Assembly (NCBI GenBank): GCA_022495005.1
Contig: JAGYXB010001863.1
Coordinates: 62,001 to 126,000, forward strand
Direction: 5' to 3'
DNA length: 64,000 nucleotides
From: Rhyacophila brunnea
Taxonomy: Eukaryota; Arthropoda; Insecta; Trichoptera; Rhyacophilidae
Positions 63,953 to 64,000 of the stretch are shown here, piece after piece (positions within the stretch are counted from its first letter, which is position 1; every line of letters begins with the position of its first letter). The position numbers were made by a program, and so were the translations under genes. The notes below the pieces were generated by a model. The model was given only the letters and a program-made list of their open reading frames with translations, was not told the DNA's origin and made no database searches.

Positions 63953-64000
63953 GGTAGAGTATTCGTTTTATAATTTTGCACTTTTTTCTACACTGATATA
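63953..64000. mobile_element. TA-flanked MITE, left end cut by the window edge
   Basis: 'tagagtattcgttttataat' and TTTTGCACTTTTTTCTACAC match the left end of the element at 24262-24490, again directly after TA-containing sequence. Confidence 0.6.

Overview
This window looks like an AT-rich arthropod (most likely insect) nuclear genome segment, an intergenic or intronic stretch built almost entirely from old transposable elements. The evidence is the repeat content: tRNA-derived SINE-like repeats, decayed RTE-, Jockey- and R1/I-like LINE 3' ends, many hAT-type MITEs, TTAA- and TA-flanked MITEs, fold-back elements and solo LTRs. I recognise no intact host gene, rRNA or CRISPR array. The longest open frame (184 codons, minus, 58641-59195) resembles no family I know. 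Insect is the best guess from LINE and SINE style; Lepidoptera is possible but not shown.

Layout. 1-5.2 kb: a fossil hAT end, a TTAA-flanked MITE, an RTE LINE with an inverted 5' part, and a 1.4-kb hAT-like element with a perfect 8-bp target duplication that carries a head-to-head pair of tRNA-like modules and an RTE fragment. 5.7-9 kb: a fold-back element, two more tRNA-like modules and a hAT MITE. 11-16.2 kb: small MITEs, a SINE, a 0.6-kb hAT MITE and a decayed Tc1/mariner-type transposase. 17.4-21.4 kb: an R1/I-like LINE fragment, a TA MITE, and a tRNA-like compound repeat interrupted by a solo LTR. 22-28.5 kb: a hAT MITE present twice with its flank, a second inverted RTE copy, a dense cluster of tRNA-like modules, and an LTR-like copy. 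29.8-37.9 kb: a possible LTR plus primer-binding site, three MITEs or LINEs nested in one another, and a nearly perfect 1.4-kb palindrome. 38.6-43 kb: a 343-bp MITE with 130-bp arms, a hAT element holding a LINE that holds a MITE, and a GC-rich patch. 43-52 kb: more LINE and MITE copies, including a hAT MITE with a solo LTR inside. 52.3-64 kb: a hAT element with a probable transposase tail, more tRNA-like modules and several MITEs.

The elements interact only by nesting: newer insertions sit inside older ones, and in several cases the host copy in the same window shows the empty site. That gives a relative order of insertion (for example MITE after LINE after or within hAT at 41-42 kb; solo LTR after the tRNA-like compound repeat at 20-21 kb). 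Boundaries marked 'about' were judged by eye from repeat copies within the window; family names are inferred from motifs, target-site length and termini, not from a database search.
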